NCBI GenBank assembly: GCA_019313725.1
Contig: JAFDAT010000301.1
Location: 1 to 5,594, forward strand
From: Deltaproteobacteria bacterium
GTDB lineage: Bacteria; Desulfobacterota; Desulfobacteria; Desulfobacterales; B30-G6
Length of the DNA stretch: 5,594 nt
Direction: 5' to 3'
The notes under the pieces are model-generated. The model saw only the letters and a list, made by a program, of their open reading frames with translations, ran no database searches and was not told the origin of the DNA. Position 1 is the first letter of the stretch, and each line of letters begins with the position of its first letter. This document shows positions 5,153 through 5,594 of the stretch, one piece after another. Position numbers and translations under genes: made by a program.

Positions 5153-5594
5153 TTGGAACAGGTTAAAGGATACCTGGAAGTGACAGACAGGGGATTCGGG
5201 TTTTTACGGGCCATCGAACGCAATTTCGTGCCCAACCCTGAAGATGTATACGTCCATCAAGGATTGATTAACGAATATCGCCTGCCGGAAGGAGGGTTGA
5301 TTCAGGGTGACGCGGTTCCGGGCGATGCTAGAAGCGGCAACCTGAAGCTGACGTCCGTCGATACCATCAACAGCGTCCCCTGGGAAACGTTTATTTCCTA
5401 TGCGCGCCTGCAGGAACGGATCAGCATAAACCCCCTGGAAAAACTGGTGATTACCCAGGATGACGATGACCTCACGGGTCGGGCCATTGACATGATCGCA
5501 CCGGTGGGCAAAGGGCAGCGCGGCCTCATCATTGCCCCTCCCAAAGCGGGAAAGACCACCATCCTGAGGCATATGGCCAATTCCATTTCAATGA
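5153..5594 (+). CDS. rho: Transcription termination factor Rho, short form, N-terminal part (cut by window edge)
   Basis: The visible 147 residues begin at a TTG start and run off the right edge. Rho is a hexameric RNA-dependent ATPase/helicase that loads on nascent RNA and ends transcription. The cold-shock-type primary RNA-binding domain starts at once: GYLEVTDRGFGFLR (6-19, with the RNP1-like GFGF) and EDVYVHQGLI (30-39). A linker follows, then the start of the RecA-like motor: DLTGRAIDMIAPVGKGQRGLI (106-126) and the Walker A PPKAGKTT (129-136, Lys134). In E. coli Rho the Walker A lysine lies near residue 180; here it is about 48 earlier, because the N-terminal helical subdomain is missing. 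No frameshifted copy of it exists upstream. The CSD linker is also divergent. It could be a second, specialised Rho or the only one in this genome. The Q-loop, R-loop and Walker B lie beyond the window. Confidence 0.93.
   Translation, partial: MEQVKGYLEVTDRGFGFLRAIERNFVPNPEDVYVHQGLINEYRLPEGGLIQGDAVPGDARSGNLKLTSVDTINSVPWETFISYARLQERISINPLEKLVITQDDDDLTGRAIDMIAPVGKGQRGLIIAPPKAGKTTILRHMANSISM

Overview
The window is about 5.6 kb of ordinary-looking bacterial chromosome, roughly half G+C. It most resembles a Gram-negative, perhaps Desulfobacterota-type, genome. That guess rests on the overall feel of the acyltransferase, glycosyltransferase and HtpG proteins and on the use of TTG starts; nothing in the window proves it. 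I see no tRNA, rRNA, CRISPR array, transposase or phage gene.

Layout, left to right. (1) Bases 1-947 hold two minus-strand genes that probably form an operon. The upstream one (375-947) is a DUF374-family lysophospholipid acyltransferase with a TTG start. Downstream of it, after 46 bp, starts a gene (1-328) that runs off the left edge; its N-terminus looks like a TIM-barrel, nitronate-monooxygenase-like segment. (2) A divergent intergenic region of about 150 bp leads into a plus-strand GT39/ArnT-type membrane glycosyltransferase (1101-2678). (3) A 102-bp convergent gap carries an imperfect hairpin. (4) htpG, the bacterial Hsp90, lies on the minus strand (2781-4748) with a good sigma-70-type promoter. 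(5) A 404-bp divergent intergenic region (4749-5152) contains the htpG promoter, one perfect and one near-perfect DnaA box, and a cluster of stable hairpins. (6) The 5' part of a rho gene (5153-5594, TTG start, cut by the right edge) encodes a Rho that begins directly with the cold-shock RNA-binding domain.

The left half has an envelope or lipid theme: acyl transfer, a lipid-linked sugar transferase, and possibly a polyketide or fatty-acid enzyme. The right half is housekeeping: protein folding and transcription termination. The two halves show no evident functional link.

I did not find a convincing new multi-gene system. The points most worth checking are: the acyltransferase, which seems to lack the segment holding the family's catalytic histidine; the short Rho without its N-terminal helical subdomain; the structured, possibly switch-like DNA between htpG and rho; and the DnaA boxes in the htpG leader.
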